Assembly (NCBI RefSeq): GCF_030388665.1
Contig: NZ_CP128846.1
Coordinates: 1,054,001 to 1,118,000 of the forward strand
Direction: 5' to 3'
DNA: 64,000 nt
From: Streptomyces flavofungini
Lineage (GTDB): Bacteria; Actinomycetota; Actinomycetes; Streptomycetales; Streptomycetaceae
Each line of letters begins with the position of its first letter. Within the stretch, counting starts at the first letter, position 1. The notes beneath the pieces are model-generated. The model saw nothing but the letters and a program-made list of their open reading frames with translations. It ran no database searches and was not told where the DNA came from. Below, piece by piece: positions 56,234 to 64,000 of the stretch. Both the position numbers and the translations under genes were made by a program.

Positions 56234-59200
56234 TCAGGAAATGCCGAGTTCTTTGTCGATGAAGTCGAAGACCTCATCGGCGGACGCCGACTCGAGGCGC
56301 GAGGAGACTTCCTCGCCGTCGGCCGGCGGCTCGGCGTCCGCGCCCTTCCACTTCGACATCAGTGCCTCCAGGCGCATCGTGATGCGCATGCGGGCGCTGT
56401 CGTCGGGCGCGATGGAGCTGAGGCCCGCCTCCAGGCGGTCCAGCTCCTGGAGGGTGGAGTCCACCCCGGCGGTGTCGTCCTCGAGCAGCTGCGTGCGCAG
56501 GTACTGGGCCAGGACGACGGACGTCGGGTAGTCGAACACGAGGGTGGCGGGCAGCCGGAGCCCCGTGGCCTTGTTGAGGCGGTTGCGGACCTCCACGGCC
56601 GTCAGGGAGTCGAAGCCCAGCTCCCGGAAGGCGCGGTGGGCGTCGACGGACTCCGCTCCGGTGTAGCCGAGCACGGCGGCCGCGTGGGTGCGCACGATGT
56701 CGAGCAGGATCACCTCGCGCTCCGGCTCGGTGAGCGGGGCGAGGCGGCGCCGGAGCCCTGCGGCCGCGTCGTCGCCGGTGCCCGCGTCGGCCTGCGGTTC
56801 GGCGGCCACCGACCGCGCGTACCTGCGCACCTCGGGCAGGTCCCCGATGAACGGGCTCGTCCGCGCCGAGGTGAAGGCGGGCGCGAACCGCTCCCAGTCC
56901 AGGTCGGCGACGGCGACGAACGTCTCGTCGCGCGCCACGGCCTGGGCGAGCGCGGCGACCGCGAGGTCCGGCGCCATCGGCTTGAGGCCCCGGCGGCGGA
57001 ACTGCTCCTCGCCGTCGTCCCCGGCCATGCCGCCCCCGGCCCACAGGCCCCACGCCACGGAGGTGGCGGTCAGACCGCGCGCCCGGCGCCGCTCGGCGAG
57101 GGCGTCGAGGTGGGCGTTGGCGGCGGCGTAGGCGCCCTGGCTGCCGCTGCCCCACACGCCCGCGTTGGACGAGAACAGCACGAACGCGTCCAGCGCGTCA
57201 GTGTCGAGGAGCGCGTCGAGGTGGGCGGCGCCCGCGACCTTCGCCTCCAGGACGCCCGCGATGTCGGCGGCCGTGGTCTCCGCGAGCGGCTGGCCCTGGC
57301 CGACGCCCGCCGCGTGGAACACGGAGCGCAACGTGTGCCCGTCCTCGACGAGGCGGCCGAGCAGCGCGGCGACGGCGTCCCGGTCGGCCACGTCGCAGGC
57401 CGCGACGGTCACCTTGGCGCCCAGCTCCTCCAGTTCCGCCTGGAGTTCGACGGCGCCGGGCGCGTCCGGGCCGCGACGGCTGGTGAGCACCAGGTGCTCG
57501 ACACCCTCACGGGCCAGCCAGCGCGCCACATGCCCGCCGATCGCACCCGTACCACCGGTGACCAGCGCCGTCCCGCGCGCCGTCCACTCCGGCGTCGCGC
57601 CCGCGCCGATCGGCGCCCGCACGAACCGGCGGACGAGCACGCCCGCCTGCCGCACCGCGAGCTGGTCCTCGTCCCCGGCGCCGGCGAGGATCCCGACGAG
57701 CTGGGACACGGCCCGCTGGTCGGGGTCCTGCGGCAGGTCGACGAGGCCACCCCAGCGGTCGGGGCATTCGAGTGCGGCGACCCGGCCGAGCCCCCACACC
57801 TGCGCCTGCGCGGGCAGGGCGGCGTGGTCGGCGGGGCCGGTGGCGACGGCGCCGCTGGTGACGGCCCACATCCGCGCGCCGATCCCGGCGTCGCCGAGAG
57901 CCTGCACGAGGGCGACGGTTCCGGCGAGACCGGCGGAGACTCCGGCCTCGTCAGCGGCCGGGGCCTCGTCGAGGGCGAGGAGGCTGAGCACGCCGGACAG
58001 GTCCGCGTCCGTCCCGGCGGCCTGCTCGCGCAGCCGCTCGGCCAGGGCCTCGCGCGTCATCTCGCCCGCTGCGACGCGGAGTTCGTGCGTCTGGGCTCCG
58101 GACCGTGCCAGGGCCTCGGTGACGGCGACGGTCCACGCCGCGTGCGCCGCCTCCGCCCCCTCAGGCTCCTCCGGTACGACGACCAGCCAGCGGCCCGTCG
58201 GACCGGCCGCCGGGAGACCGCCCGCGAGGGGCTCCCAGGCGACCTGGTAGCGCCAGCTGTCGAGCGTCGACCGCTCGCGCCGCTGCCGCCGCCAGGACGA
58301 GAGCGCGGGAAGGACCGCGCCCAGCTCGGCGGCGGAGCCGTCCGCCACGTCCAGCTCACTGGCCAGCTGCTCCAGGTCCTCGCGCTCCACGGCGTCCCAG
58401 AACCGCGACTCGACCTCGTCCGTGGCCGACGGCGCGCCTTCGGGCTCCTGCTCCGCCTCCGGGGCGAGCAGCCAGTAGTGCTCGCGCTGGAAGGGGTAGG
58501 TGGGCAGGTCGACGGTGGTGCGGGCGCCGGGGAGGAGGGCCTTCCAGTCGAGTTCGGCGCCGTGCGCGTGGGCTTCGGCGAGGGAGGTGGCGAGGCGGTC
58601 GGCGCCGCCCTCGTCACGGCGCAGAGAACCGAGCGTGACAGCGGGGCTGTCGGTCGCGTCGATCGTCGCCTGCACCGGGACGGTCAGGACCGGGTGCGGG
58701 CTCATCTCCACGAACAGACCGTGCCCCTCAGCCAGCAGGCCACGAGTGGCGTGCTCGAACAGGACCGTCTGGCGCAGGTTGCGGTACCAATACCCGGCAT
58801 CCATCGGGGTGTTGGCATCCAGCCACTCCCCCGTGAGGGTCGAGAACAGCGGAACCTCAGCAGCCTGCGGAGACACATCCGTCAGGGCCTTGGCTATCTG
58901 CGCCTCGATCTGCTCCACATAGGAGGAATGCGAGGCGTAGTCCACCGGGATCGTGCGGGCGCGGATGTCCTGCCCGACGCACTGGGCGACCAGCTCCTCC
59001 AGCGCCTCCGCCTCACCGGAGACCACGACCTGGGCGGGGCCGTTCACGGCGGCCAGCTCGATCCGGCCATCCCAGGACCCGATCAGCTCGCGCACTTCCT
59101 GCTCGGGCAGCGGCACGGACACCATCCCGCCCTTGCCCGACAGCTCCCGAATCGCCAGGCTGCGCAGCGCCACCACACGGGCGGCATCACGCAGGCTGAG

Positions 59201-62200
59201 GGCACCCGCGACGCACGCCGCGGCGATCTCACCCTGGCTGTGCCCGACGACGGCGGCGGGCTGCACACCCGCCGCCTGCCACGTCGCCGCCAGCGACACC
59301 ATCACGGCGAACAGGACCGGCTGGACCACATCCACCTGATCGAAGTTGTCCCCGCTCAGCTCGTCGAGCAGGTTCCACTCGACGAACTCGGAGAGCGCCT
59401 CGCCACACTCCCGCATGCGCTCCGCGAACACCGGACTGGAGTCGAGGAGTTCACGGGCCATCCCAGCCCACTGCGAGCCCTGCCCCGGGAACACGAACAC
59501 CGGACGGACCGTGCCGCCCTGCGCGCGGCCCACGACCACGTTCTGCGCGCTCGCGTCGTCCCGGGCCAGCGCGTCGAGCCCGGCGAGGAGTTCGTCGCGG
59601 TCGCGACCGAGGACGACGCCCCGCTGGTCGAACCGCGACCGCGCGACCGCCAACGACCAGGCGACATCACCGAGTTCGAGGTCGCCGTGGGCCAGGAGGT
59701 GTTCCCGCAGGCGGGCGGCCTGGTCGCGGAGCGCGCCCTCGGTCTTCGCCGAGAGCGCCAGCGGTACGACGCCCGCGAGCACCGGCTCCGGCACGTCACC
59801 GGTGTCCCCGGTGTCGGCCCCGGCGGGCTGCGGCTGCTCGGCGGCCGGGAGCTGTTCCAGGATGACGTGGGCGTTCGTACCGCTCATGCCGAAGGAGGAG
59901 ACACCGGCACGGCGGGGCGCGCCACCGTCCCGCTCGGGCCAGGCGCGGGCCTCGGTCAGGAGCTCTACGGCGCCTTCGGTCCAGTCGACCTCGGGGGTCG
60001 GCTCGTCGACGTGCAGCGTCTGGGGAAGTACGCCGTGGTGCATGGCGAGGACCATCTTCATGACGCCCGCGACGCCGGACGCGGCCTGGCTGTGCCCGAT
60101 GTTGGACTTGATGGAGCCCAGCCACAGGGGTTCGCCGGTCTCCGGGCGCTCCTGGCCGTAGGTGGCGAGGAGCGCCTGGGCCTCGATGGGGTCACCGAGG
60201 GTGGTGCCGGTGCCGTGGGCCTCGACCGCGTCGACGTCGGCGGGGGTGAGGCGGGCGTTGGCGAGGGCGGCGCGGATGACGCGCTGCTGGGAGGGGCCGT
60301 TGGGGGCGGTCAGGCCGTTGCTCGCGCCGTCCTGGTTGATCGCGGAGCCACGGACGACCGCGAGGACCTTGTGGCCGTTGCGCCGGGCGTCGGACAGGCG
60401 CTCCAGGAGCACCATGCCGACGCCCTCGGCCATGCCCATGCCGTCGGCGGAGGCGGCGAAGGCCTTGCAGCGGCCGTCGTCGGCGAGGCCGCGCTGCTGG
60501 CTGAAGGCGATGAGCGCGCCGGGTGACGACATGACGGCGACGCCTCCGGCGAGCGCGAGGGAGCACTCGCCCTGGCGCAGCGCCTGTGCTGCCAGGTGCA
60601 TGGCGACGAGCGACGACGAGCAGGCCGTGTCGACCGTCACCGCGGGGCCTTCGAGGCCGAAGGTGTAGGCGATGCGCCCGGAGATGACGCTGGGCGCGCT
60701 GCCGGTGAGGATGTGGCCCTCGGATCCGGCGGACACCTGGCCGGGGCCGGTGCCGTAGTCCTGGTAGTTGGTGCCGACGAACACTCCGGCGGCCTCGCCG
60801 CGGACCGCGCGCGGGTCGACCCCGGCGCGCTCGAAGGCCTCCCAGGAGGTTTCGAGGAGGAGGCGCTGCTGCGGGTCCATGGCCAGGGCCTCGCGGGGCG
60901 AGATGCCGAAGAAGGCCGGGTCGAAGGCGCCCGCGTCGTGCAGGAAGCCGCCGCCCCTGGTCGTGGTGGTGCCGGGGGTCTCCGGGTCGGGGTCGTAGAG
61001 GTGGGCGATGTCCCAGCCTCGGTTGGCCGGGTAGCCGCCGACGACGTCGGCGCGCCCTTCGAGGACCTCCCACATGCGCTCGGGGCTGCTGATGCCGCCG
61101 GGGTAGCGGCAGCTCATCGCGACGATGGCGATGGGCTCGTCGGTGGCCGCGGCGACGGGTGCGAGCGGGGTCGCGGTGGTGGCCTTGTCGGCGCCGAGGA
61201 CCTGGGTGCGCAGGTACGCGGCCAGGGCGGTGCCGTTGGGGTGGTCGAAGACGACCGTGGTGGGCAGCTTCAGGCCGGTCGCCGTGCCGAGCCGGTTGCG
61301 CAGGTCGACGGCGGTGAGCGAGTCGAACCCGAACTCGCGGAAGGCCCGCTCGGGGTCGAGTGCCTGCGCGGACTCGTAGCCGAGGACGGCGGCCGCGTGG
61401 GTGAGGACGAGGTCGACCAGGACGCGGTCCTGCTCGGGTGCGGGGAGGCCGGTCAGGCGCTCGCGCAGCGCGGTCGCCTTGGCCGACGTGTCCCCGCCGT
61501 CCGCGTCGGCCCCGTCAACGGCGGGCCCGCCCTGGGCGGCGAGGACGCGCTGGGCGTCGGGCAGGTCGGCGAGGAGCGGACGGGCGCGCCGCGAGGTGAA
61601 CACGGGCACGAACTGGTCCCAGTCCACGTCGGCGAGTGCCAGGAACGTCTCGTCGTCGTCGAGGGTCTGCCGCATGCCCGCGAACGCGAGGTCCGGGTCG
61701 AGGAACGGCAGTCCCTGGCGGCGCAGTTGCTCCGGGTCGACGTCGATCGGCGCGCTGCCGCTCAGGTACGGGTTGACGACGTTCCACACGCCCCAGGCGA
61801 TGGAGGTCGCGGTCAGGCCGCGCGCCCTGCGGTGCTCGGCGAGAGCGTCGAGGTGCGCGTTGGCGGCGGCGTACGCGGCGTGGTCGCCGCTGCCCCAGAC
61901 ACCCGCGATGGACGAGAACAGCACGAACGCGTCGAGGTCCGTGCCGTCCAGGAGCTCGTCGAGGACGACGGCGCCCGCGACCTTCGCGGCGACGATCTCG
62001 GCGAACTCGTCGAGCGTGGTGGTGGCGATCGGCGCGAGCTCGATGAGCGCGGCCGCGTGGACGACGGCGCGCAGCGTGTGCCCGTCGGAGGCGAGCCCGT
62101 CGAGCAGGGCGGCGACGGCGTCGCGGTCGGCGACGTCGCAGGCCGCGATGGTCACCTGGACGCCCAGCTCCTCCAGTTCGGCGCGGAGTTCGGCGGCGCC

Positions 62201-64000
62201 GGGCGCGTCCGGGCCGCGGCGGCTGGTCAGGACGAGGTGCTCGGCTCCCTCGCGGGCGAGCCAGCGCGCCATGTGGGGGCCGAGGGCGCCGGTGCCGCCG
62301 GTGATGAGGACGGTGCCGCGCGGCGCCCACGGGGACGGGGTGGCGCTGTCGTTCGCGGTGGCGTCGCCCTTCGCGGGCGCGGCCTTCGCGGACGCGGCGG
62401 GTTCGGCGCGGACGAGGCGGCGTACGAAGACTCCGGAGCCGCGCACGGCGAGCTGGTCCTCGTCGCCGACGCCCGCGAGGATCCCGGCGAGCCGGGCCGC
62501 GGTGCGGCTTTCGGGGACGGCCGGCAGGTCGACGAGGCCGCCCCAGCGCTCGGGGTGTTCCAGGGCCACGACGCGGCCGAGGCCCCAGGTCTGTGCCTGG
62601 GCGGGGCTTTCCACCCGGTCGTTGCGGCCGGTGGAGACGGCGCCGCTGGAGATCACCCACAGCTTGGCGTCCGTCCCGGTGTCGCCCAGGGCCTGGACGA
62701 GCGCGACGGTGCCCGCGAGTCCGGCGGGCAGCACGGGGTGCTCGGGGTGGGGTTCCTCGGCGAGGGCCAGCAGCGACACCACGCCGACGGGCTCGGCCCC
62801 GGCCGGGGCGTCGGGGGTGCCGACGATCTGCTCGCGCAGCCGTGCGGCCAGTGCCTCACGCGTCAACTCAGCTGCGTTCACGCGGACTTCGGCGACCTCC
62901 GCACCGGCGGCCGCCAGCGCCTCGGTGACACCCGCGGTCCACAGGTGCCCGGCAGCCTCCTCCGGTACGACGACCAGCCACCGGCCCGTCAGCACCGGAC
63001 CGGGCAGAACGCCACCCGCCAAGGGCTTCCACATGACGCGATAGCGCCACCCGTCCACAGTCGACCGCTCACGCCGCTGCCGCCGCCACGACGACAGGAC
63101 CGGCAGGACCGCGCCCAGCTCGGCGGCGGAACCATCCGCGACCTCCAGCTCCGCCGCGAGCCCCTCCAGGTCCTCGCGCTCCACGGCCTCCCAGAACCGC
63201 GCCTCCACCTCGTCCACGGCCGGGGCGGGCTCGGCGTCCGCCTCCTGCTCCGCCGAGAGGAGCCAGTAGTGCTGGCGCTGGAAGGCGTAGGTGGGCAGGT
63301 CCACGGTGGTGCGGGCGCCCGGGAAGAGCGCCTGCCAGTCCAGCTCCGCGCCGTGCGCGTGGGCTTCGGCGAGGGAGGCCGCGAGACGGTCGGCGCCGCC
63401 CTCGTCGCGGCGCAGGGAACCGAGGGCCACGACCGCGCCCTCGCGTCCTGCGGCCTCGATGGTGGCCTGGACGGGGACGGTGAGGACCGGGTGGGGGCTC
63501 ATCTCCAGGAACAGGCCGTGTCCTTCGGTGAGCAGGCCGCGGGTGGCGTGCTCGAACAGGACCGTCTGACGGAGGTTGCGGTACCAATACCCGGCATCCA
63601 TCGGGGTGTTGGCATCCAGCCAGGCCCCGGTGAGGGTCGAGTACAGCGGAATGTCGGCGTCCTGCGGCGCGAGCCCGGCCAGGGCTTCGGCTATCCGCTC
63701 CTCGATCTGCTCGACGTACGCGGAGTGCGAGGCGTAGTCGACGGGGATCGTGCGGGCGCGGACGTCCTGGCCGACGCACTGGGCGACCAGCTCCTCCAGC
63801 GCCTCCGGCTCACCGGAGACCACCACCTGCGCGGGGCCGTTCACGGCCGCGACCGAGATGCGGTCGCCCCACGCGGTGATCAGCTCACGCACCTCGGCCT
63901 CGGGCAGCGGCACGGACACCATCCCGCCCTTGCCCGACAGCTCCCGGATGGCCAGGCTGCGCAGCGCCACCACACGGGCGGCATCCCGCAGGCTGAGCAC
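56234..64000 (-). CDS. Type I modular PKS, penultimate protein (5' end outside window)
   Basis: At least 2,588 residues; the N-terminus lies beyond the window. It enters in the middle of an AT ([11 protein letters not shown], methylmalonyl-CoA; ends near 63270). Then come a KR structural linker and KR (62330-61700; no LDD, GVWGSG with Tyr in AAYAAANA, A-type) and an ACP (61470-61190). Next module: KS (61130-59840; DTACSSS, EAHGTG), AT (59500-58690; GHSQGE and YASH, methylmalonyl), linker, KR (57580-57000; [18 protein letters not shown]-type), ACP (56740-56490). The end is a helical docking domain ([20 protein letters not shown]) matching the coiled-coil start of the next PKS. Predicted work: two methylmalonate extensions each leaving an L-type hydroxyl. 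Confidence 0.96.
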   Translation of the reverse strand: MLSLRDAARVVALRSLAIRELSGKGGMVSVPLPEAEVRELITAWGDRISVAAVNGPAQVVVSGEPEALEELVAQCVGQDVRARTIPVDYASHSAYVEQIEERIAEALAGLAPQDADIPLYSTLTGAWLDANTPMDAGYWYRNLRQTVLFEHATRGLLTEGHGLFLEMSPHPVLTVPVQATIEAAGREGAVVALGSLRRDEGGADRLAASLAEAHAHGAELDWQALFPGARTTVDLPTYAFQRQHYWLLSAEQEADAEPAPAVDEVEARFWEAVEREDLEGLAAELEVADGSAAELGAVLPVLSSWRRQRRERSTVDGWRYRVMWKPLAGGVLPGPVLTGRWLVVVPEEAAGHLWTAGVTEALAAAGAEVAEVRVNAAELTREALAARLREQIVGTPDAPAGAEPVGVVSLLALAEEPHPEHPVLPAGLAGTVALVQALGDTGTDAKLWVISSGAVSTGRNDRVESPAQAQTWGLGRVVALEHPERWGGLVDLPAVPESRTAARLAGILAGVGDEDQLAVRGSGVFVRRLVRAEPAASAKAAPAKGDATANDSATPSPWAPRGTVLITGGTGALGPHMARWLAREGAEHLVLTSRRGPDAPGAAELRAELEELGVQVTIAACDVADRDAVAALLDGLASDGHTLRAVVHAAALIELAPIATTTLDEFAEIVAAKVAGAVVLDELLDGTDLDAFVLFSSIAGVWGSGDHAAYAAANAHLDALAEHRRARGLTATSIAWGVWNVVNPYLSGSAPIDVDPEQLRRQGLPFLDPDLAFAGMRQTLDDDETFLALADVDWDQFVPVFTSRRARPLLADLPDAQRVLAAQGGPAVDGADADGGDTSAKATALRERLTGLPAPEQDRVLVDLVLTHAAAVLGYESAQALDPERAFREFGFDSLTAVDLRNRLGTATGLKLPTTVVFDHPNGTALAAYLRTQVLGADKATTATPLAPVAAATDEPIAIVAMSCRYPGGISSPERMWEVLEGRADVVGGYPANRGWDIAHLYDPDPETPGTTTTRGGGFLHDAGAFDPAFFGISPREALAMDPQQRLLLETSWEAFERAGVDPRAVRGEAAGVFVGTNYQDYGTGPGQVSAGSEGHILTGSAPSVISGRIAYTFGLEGPAVTVDTACSSSLVAMHLAAQALRQGECSLALAGGVAVMSSPGALIAFSQQRGLADDGRCKAFAASADGMGMAEGVGMVLLERLSDARRNGHKVLAVVRGSAINQDGASNGLTAPNGPSQQRVIRAALANARLTPADVDAVEAHGTGTTLGDPIEAQALLATYGQERPETGEPLWLGSIKSNIGHSQAASGVAGVMKMVLAMHHGVLPQTLHVDEPTPEVDWTEGAVELLTEARAWPERDGGAPRRAGVSSFGMSGTNAHVILEQLPAAEQPQPAGADTGDTGDVPEPVLAGVVPLALSAKTEGALRDQAARLREHLLAHGDLELGDVAWSLAVARSRFDQRGVVLGRDRDELLAGLDALARDDASAQNVVVGRAQGGTVRPVFVFPGQGSQWAGMARELLDSSPVFAERMRECGEALSEFVEWNLLDELSGDNFDQVDVVQPVLFAVMVSLAATWQAAGVQPAAVVGHSQGEIAAACVAGALSLRDAARVVALRSLAIRELSGKGGMVSVPLPEQEVRELIGSWDGRIELAAVNGPAQVVVSGEAEALEELVAQCVGQDIRARTIPVDYASHSSYVEQIEAQIAKALTDVSPQAAEVPLFSTLTGEWLDANTPMDAGYWYRNLRQTVLFEHATRGLLAEGHGLFVEMSPHPVLTVPVQATIDATDSPAVTLGSLRRDEGGADRLATSLAEAHAHGAELDWKALLPGARTTVDLPTYPFQREHYWLLAPEAEQEPEGAPSATDEVESRFWDAVEREDLEQLASELDVADGSAAELGAVLPALSSWRRQRRERSTLDSWRYQVAWEPLAGGLPAAGPTGRWLVVVPEEPEGAEAAHAAWTVAVTEALARSGAQTHELRVAAGEMTREALAERLREQAAGTDADLSGVLSLLALDEAPAADEAGVSAGLAGTVALVQALGDAGIGARMWAVTSGAVATGPADHAALPAQAQVWGLGRVAALECPDRWGGLVDLPQDPDQRAVSQLVGILAGAGDEDQLAVRQAGVLVRRFVRAPIGAGATPEWTARGTALVTGGTGAIGGHVARWLAREGVEHLVLTSRRGPDAPGAVELQAELEELGAKVTVAACDVADRDAVAALLGRLVEDGHTLRSVFHAAGVGQGQPLAETTAADIAGVLEAKVAGAAHLDALLDTDALDAFVLFSSNAGVWGSGSQGAYAAANAHLDALAERRRARGLTATSVAWGLWAGGGMAGDDGEEQFRRRGLKPMAPDLAVAALAQAVARDETFVAVADLDWERFAPAFTSARTSPFIGDLPEVRRYARSVAAEPQADAGTGDDAAAGLRRRLAPLTEPEREVILLDIVRTHAAAVLGYTGAESVDAHRAFRELGFDSLTAVEVRNRLNKATGLRLPATLVFDYPTSVVLAQYLRTQLLEDDTAGVDSTLQELDRLEAGLSSIAPDDSARMRITMRLEALMSKWKGADAEPPADGEEVSSRLESASADEVFDFIDKELGIS

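Overview
High-GC actinomycete chromosome, almost certainly Streptomyces. The evidence is the strong G/C codon-position bias, many GTG starts, a TTA codon in a developmental-type cell-wall gene, actinobacterial GlgA/GlgC, and large modular type I polyketide synthase (PKS) genes. No rRNA, tRNA or CRISPR array was seen.

Left part (1-30952) is mostly ordinary chromosome. It holds a partial short-chain dehydrogenase and a wax ester/triacylglycerol synthase. Next is a decayed patch where a GH92 mannosidase remnant is joined to a TnpB fragment. A sugar-utilisation locus follows: a secreted PA14-GH2 glycosidase diverges from a LacI regulator, which is followed by a lipoprotein / double ATPase / two-permease importer. 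The two promoter regions share one near-palindromic motif, a candidate LacI operator. After this come glgA-glgC with a FhuF-like 2Fe-2S protein, a DMT transporter, a transglycosylase-LysM-M23 cell-wall protein, a CE7 esterase, gnd, and a run of small minus-strand genes (F420-type nitroreductase, Asp/Glu racemase-like, GNAT, cold-shock protein, flavin amine oxidase). Two poorly known plus-strand genes and a YdbS-YdbT-MMPL membrane operon complete this part.

Middle (31149-35161): a two-component locus of unusual design. Two sensor kinase genes face each other around one response regulator and share a 1,064-bp inverted repeat in which I see a single mismatch. Recombination across the repeat would invert the regulator and place it behind the other kinase's promoter and N-terminus while keeping both kinase reading frames intact.

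Right part (35293-64000) is one end of a modular type I PKS cluster. A minus-strand operon encodes an acyl-AMP ligase, a stand-alone acyltransferase, a P450, an agmatinase-type ureohydrolase and a type II thioesterase. This combination fits loading of a guanidino-acyl starter (probably arginine-derived 4-guanidinobutyrate) with later removal of the amidino group to expose an amine. Divergent from it is a polytopic GT-C glycosyltransferase. Two PKS genes follow on the minus strand. The upstream one runs off the window and contains [AT-KR-ACP]-[KS-AT-KR-ACP-docking]. The downstream one contains docking-[KS-AT-DH-ER-KR-ACP]-[KS-AT-DH-KR-ACP]-TE. From the AT and KR motifs, the last four extensions are methylmalonyl/OH, methylmalonyl/OH, malonyl/fully reduced and methylmalonyl/alkene, giving a 2-methyl-2-enoyl terminus released by the TE. 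This resembles the ends of large aminopolyol/guanidino macrolides (a desertomycin-like product is one hypothesis). The loading module and most extension modules lie to the right of the window.
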